From positions 1 through 34,064 of the forward strand of contig MWZA01000171.1 of the NCBI GenBank assembly GCA_002050455.1: a stretch of 34,064 nucleotides of DNA. The letters run 5' to 3'. The position numbers and the translations under genes are program-made. The stretch's first letter is position 1. Each line of letters starts with the position of its first letter. Shown here one piece after another: positions 31,530-34,064 of this stretch. Source of the stretch: Acidobacteria bacterium 5-1. GTDB taxonomy: Bacteria; Acidobacteriota; Blastocatellia; Pyrinomonadales; Pyrinomonadaceae. The notes beneath the pieces are model-generated. The model was not told the origin of the DNA. It saw only the letters and a list, made by a program, of their open reading frames with translations, and ran no database searches.

Positions 31530-32303
31530 TTATATTATTTCAAATTCTGCGACAACCGGCGCGTGGTCTGAAGGACGCGGTGCGCCGCGTGGTTTTCTAT
31601 CAATCCAACAGGCGATGCATTTTTCCGCCAAACTTTTTGAAGTCCAAATGTGGTCAATCCGCAAGCCTTGATTTTTGAAAAACGCGCCTTCGCGGTAATT
31701 CCACCACGAAAATTTTTTCTCGTCGCCGTTTATTTGACGGAAAACATCCACAAAACCCCATTGTTTGACGTGATGAATGGCGGCGCGTTCCGGCTTTGTA
31801 AAATGCAGTTTGCCTTCCCAGAATCCCACGTTCCAAACATCGCGCTCATCAGGCGCGACGTTAAAATCTCCGCACAATAAAACATCTCCGTCGCAGGCGC
31901 AGGTTTCATCAAAAAATTTTCGCAGACGCTGCAGCCAATCTAATTTAAAAGCAAATTTATCCGTCCAAAGTTCCGTGCCGTTCGGAATATATGTGTTGAC
32001 AATGCGAATGTCTTTAATTGTTGCGGCAATCAAACGTTTTGGCGCGTCTAATACGTCATCGTGAAAATTTTTCTGCACGTCTTTTATCTCGTGCTTCGAC
32101 AAAATCGCCACGCCGTTATACGATTTTTGTCCCATAATCACCGCGTTATAACCGATTTTCTGGATTCCTTCAAGCGGAAATTTTTCGTCAACGCATTTTG
32201 TTTCCTGCAAACATAAAACGTCAATATCGTGCGTTTTGAGCCAGTTCAAAACTTGTTCCAAGCGGACGGCGATAGAATTTACATTCCAAGTTGCGATTTT
32301 CAT
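31530..32303 (-). CDS. xthA: Exodeoxyribonuclease III
   Basis: The enzyme cuts DNA at abasic sites and trims 3' ends in base excision repair. The 257-residue protein has the EEP-fold motifs: MKIATWNVNSIAVRLEQVLN at the start, CLQETKC with the metal-binding Glu, NTYIPNG, GDFNVAPDERDVW, and the terminal PSDHAPVVAEF with the Asp-His pair. Length is normal. The ATG at 32303 begins the family sequence; the frame extends upstream to 32348 without support. The methyltransferase gene ends 75 bp upstream on the same strand, so co-transcription is possible. Confidence 0.95.
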   Translation of the reverse strand: MKIATWNVNSIAVRLEQVLNWLKTHDIDVLCLQETKCVDEKFPLEGIQKIGYNAVIMGQKSYNGVAILSKHEIKDVQKNFHDDVLDAPKRLIAATIKDIRIVNTYIPNGTELWTDKFAFKLDWLQRLRKFFDETCACDGDVLLCGDFNVAPDERDVWNVGFWEGKLHFTKPERAAIHHVKQWGFVDVFRQINGDEKKFSWWNYREGAFFKNQGLRIDHIWTSKSLAEKCIACWIDRKPRGAPRPSDHAPVVAEFEII

Positions 32304-32378
32304 TTTATTTTGCCACAGAGAACACAGAGTTTTCTGAGAATAATTCAAACCGAAAGTGTTTTATTCTGTAAATCCTGT

Positions 32379-33314
32379 CTATCCATGTAAGTTTTTCTTT
32401 GTATTTCGCTCCCAAAACACACCGTCGGCAAAACCTTGAATCGTTTTATTGTTCTCGGCTAAATCAAGCCGCTTTTCCGCCAAAAGACAAAACCTTTCGT
32501 CCGCTTCGATGCCGACAAAATCTCTGCTCAACTTTTTAGCGGCAACGGCGGTTGTGCCGCTTCCCGAAAACGGGTCAAGAATCAAATCGCTTTCGTTTGT
32601 GCTTGCCAAGATAATTTTTGCTAACAGTTTTTCGGGCTTTTGCGTCGGATGCGCTGTATTTTCCGGCATTGACCAGAACGGAACGGTTAAATCCGTCCAT
32701 AAATTCGATGGCGAAGTTAAACGAAAATTTCCGCTTTCTTCTTCGTGCCAATCTTTCGGCTTGCCATTTTCTCTATACGGCGCAAGCACTTTGCGTTTTG
32801 TTTTAACATTTTCGAGATTAAAAACGTAATCGTCAGAAACAGTAAAAAACCAAATATCTTCCGCCGCGTTTTTCCAATTTCTTAACGCGCCGCGCCCCTT
32901 TTCGCGTTCCCAAGTGATGCGGTTTTGCAGCCCGAAATACTTCAAACCGACGCGCTGAATCGCCGAAGCCGAACGCCAATCGCCGCAAATGTAAATTGAT
33001 GCCGTCGGCTTTAGTAATTTAATCGTTTTCGACAACCACGAATCGAGCCAATTTTCATAAGCGTCAAGCGAAGTTTGCCGAAAAGAATTCGCGCCAAAAT
33101 CCTTTGTCAAATTATACGGCGGGTCGGCAAATAATAAGTCAAAAGAATTTTCGGGCAACTTTCCCAAAACACCAAAAGCATCGCCGCAGATTATTTTGTT
33201 GCGGCAATCGCTCAAATTATTATTCGCATAAATCAAACGCTTGCGGTAAATTTCGATTTCTTGTGCCGATAAATCTAACGTGCGGTTGCGCGGTGCGCGA
33301 ATTTTTATTTTCAT
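32379..33314 (-). CDS. Site-specific DNA methyltransferase, beta class
   Basis: The 311-residue enzyme would transfer a methyl group from SAM to adenine N6 or cytosine N4. The catalytic motif DPPYNL (about 66-71) precedes the SAM motif DPFSGSGTT (about 247-255), the order of the beta class. HPTQKPEKLL is the expected motif X region. No restriction endonuclease gene adjoins it, so it may be a solitary (regulatory) methyltransferase. Its ATG overlaps the stop of the DUF421 gene by one base, implying translational coupling, an odd partnership. Target sequence cannot be told. Confidence 0.92.
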   Translation of the reverse strand: MKIKIRAPRNRTLDLSAQEIEIYRKRLIYANNNLSDCRNKIICGDAFGVLGKLPENSFDLLFADPPYNLTKDFGANSFRQTSLDAYENWLDSWLSKTIKLLKPTASIYICGDWRSASAIQRVGLKYFGLQNRITWEREKGRGALRNWKNAAEDIWFFTVSDDYVFNLENVKTKRKVLAPYRENGKPKDWHEEESGNFRLTSPSNLWTDLTVPFWSMPENTAHPTQKPEKLLAKIILASTNESDLILDPFSGSGTTAVAAKKLSRDFVGIEADERFCLLAEKRLDLAENNKTIQGFADGVFWERNTKKNLHG

Positions 33315-33892
33315 TATTCCATTACAATTCTGACGGTTTGCACGCCGTTTTCAACTTTTACTTCGACAATTTTCGGTTCGCTGCCTTTTGGAATAACCGT
33401 AATATTTCCATCGCGTTCCAGATAAGCAGTTTTTATTTCATCGAGCGTTTCGACTTTGCCTTTTTCCCGCGCCGCTTGCAGTAAATCATTTTCACCGATT
33501 TTGCTTTTACGCATTTCCTTGTCCAGCACTTCGCCGTCCACCACAATTTTGCGCGGAGTATTTTTGACGATTTTGCTGAATCGCTGCGAATAAAAAGAGA
33601 GAACGGCGATAAGCGAGTGCAGTCCGACCAGCGCGGAGATAACAAAAATCATATCTATAAAACGTATTGCGCCCGTGATAGCGCGGCTCAAAATCGAGCC
33701 GACAATAAAGCCGAGCAGAATATCGAAGGTCGTATAACTGCCCATAAAACGCCGTTTGCCGACTCGTATTAAAAGGAGCGCGACGATATAAATAACAATC
33801 GTTCGCAAAACAAGCTGCCACAGCGGAAGCGCGGCATCAACTTCGCCCGCGCCGATTATCCAAATGATTTGTTTCCATAAATCCTGAAGCAT
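33314..33892 (-). CDS. DUF421 (YetF-like) membrane protein
   Basis: A 192-residue protein with an N-terminal membrane part of about three helices (about 26-46, 57-75, 80-100) and a cytoplasmic C-terminal domain. The helices hold RVGKRRFMGSYTTFDILLGF and GSILSRAITG, typical of the family. The C-terminal YetF domain has PRKIVVDGEVL and the start of the LLQAAREKG block. YetF-type proteins are known in spore-forming bacteria; the function here is unknown. The ATG at 33892 follows AAGGTG; a GTG at 33901 is the alternative. It heads a likely operon with the methyltransferase. Confidence 0.88.
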   Translation of the reverse strand: MLQDLWKQIIWIIGAGEVDAALPLWQLVLRTIVIYIVALLLIRVGKRRFMGSYTTFDILLGFIVGSILSRAITGAIRFIDMIFVISALVGLHSLIAVLSFYSQRFSKIVKNTPRKIVVDGEVLDKEMRKSKIGENDLLQAAREKGKVETLDEIKTAYLERDGNITVIPKGSEPKIVEVKVENGVQTVRIVME

Positions 33893-33957
33893 AAATTTCA
33901 CCTTTGAATTTTTTATTATGACAGGCGAAAGTGTAAATGAAAATATGCGTTTTTTAG

Positions 33958-34064
33958 TTAATTGGTAAGCAGAAGCAAAGCGAGAAGCGCGGCACGTTTG
34001 GGAATATCGTCAATTAAAATATATTCTTCAAGCGTGTGCGCGCCGCTCCCCGAAACGCCCAAAC
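33958..34064 (-). CDS. C-terminal end of an M20-family peptidase (partial)
   Basis: The visible 34 codons read [20 protein letters not shown] and then [14 protein letters not shown] before the stop at 33958-33960. G-A-H-T/S-x-E-E-Y-I near the C-terminus followed by a leucine-rich helix is the usual end of M20 metallopeptidases and deacetylases (the histidine is a metal ligand). The rest lies beyond the window edge. Confidence 0.65.
   Translation of the reverse strand, partial: LGVSGSGAHTLEEYILIDDIPKRAALLALLLLTN

Overview
The window reads as a chromosomal segment of an Acidobacteriota bacterium of the Blastocatellia/Pyrinomonadaceae kind. This placement is an inference from gene types: an ECF sigma factor of the TIGR02999 type paired with a Pkn-type kinase carrying TolB/WD40-like repeats, many TPR and zinc-ribbon proteins, and intergenic regions full of 7-bp tandem repeats. 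No rRNA gene is present to confirm it.

Region 1 (1-4433) is a signalling locus with a rearrangement scar. Bases 1-108 are a nearly identical inverted copy of the 3' end of the sigma factor gene at 777-1352, joined to a TPR gene that has lost its 5' end. The intact sigma factor has a good promoter and is followed by a membrane-anchored Ser/Thr kinase with a beta-propeller tail.

Region 2 (4434-17191) is a complete type I CRISPR-Cas locus on the plus strand: WYL regulator, cas6, cas5, cas8, cas7, cas3, cas4, cas1, cas2, then an array of 16 identical 30-bp repeats and 15 spacers. The order cas6-cas5-cas8-cas7-cas3-cas4-cas1-cas2 matches my memory of the Pging (I-B-related) layout. Two extra units are embedded in the operon. 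Between cas6 and cas5 lie a strong promoter, one degenerate CRISPR repeat and a complete class II tRNA whose body looks leucine-type but whose anticodon is CUC (a glutamate codon reader). Between cas3 and cas4 lie a promoter, a two-repeat degenerate mini-array with one spacer, and a translationally coupled pair of small genes (DUF5678-like and retropepsin-like). The first unit sits exactly where CreTA RNA toxin-antitoxin modules are known in type I-B loci. It could be a new type in which the toxic RNA is a mistranslating tRNA. This is the main candidate for an undescribed system.

Region 3 (17192-17663) is junk-like: a 163-bp MITE-like element with a 4-bp target duplication, a degenerate tRNA-Thr 3' end and a terminator.

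Region 4 (17664-34064) is mostly minus-strand metabolism and housekeeping: glutamate dehydrogenase, an MBL hydrolase, lipoyl synthase, superoxide dismutase, ferredoxin, a tRNA pseudouridine synthase truA interrupted by an in-frame TAG, a secreted protein, a DoxX-like protein, acyl-CoA dehydrogenase (plus strand), an MFS transporter, a PaaG-like crotonase, a zinc-ribbon protein, a histone-deacetylase-family protein, exonuclease III, a DNA methyltransferase, a DUF421 protein and the end of an M20 peptidase. Heptamer repeats and long perfect hairpins repeatedly invade the 5' ends of genes here and just before cas1.
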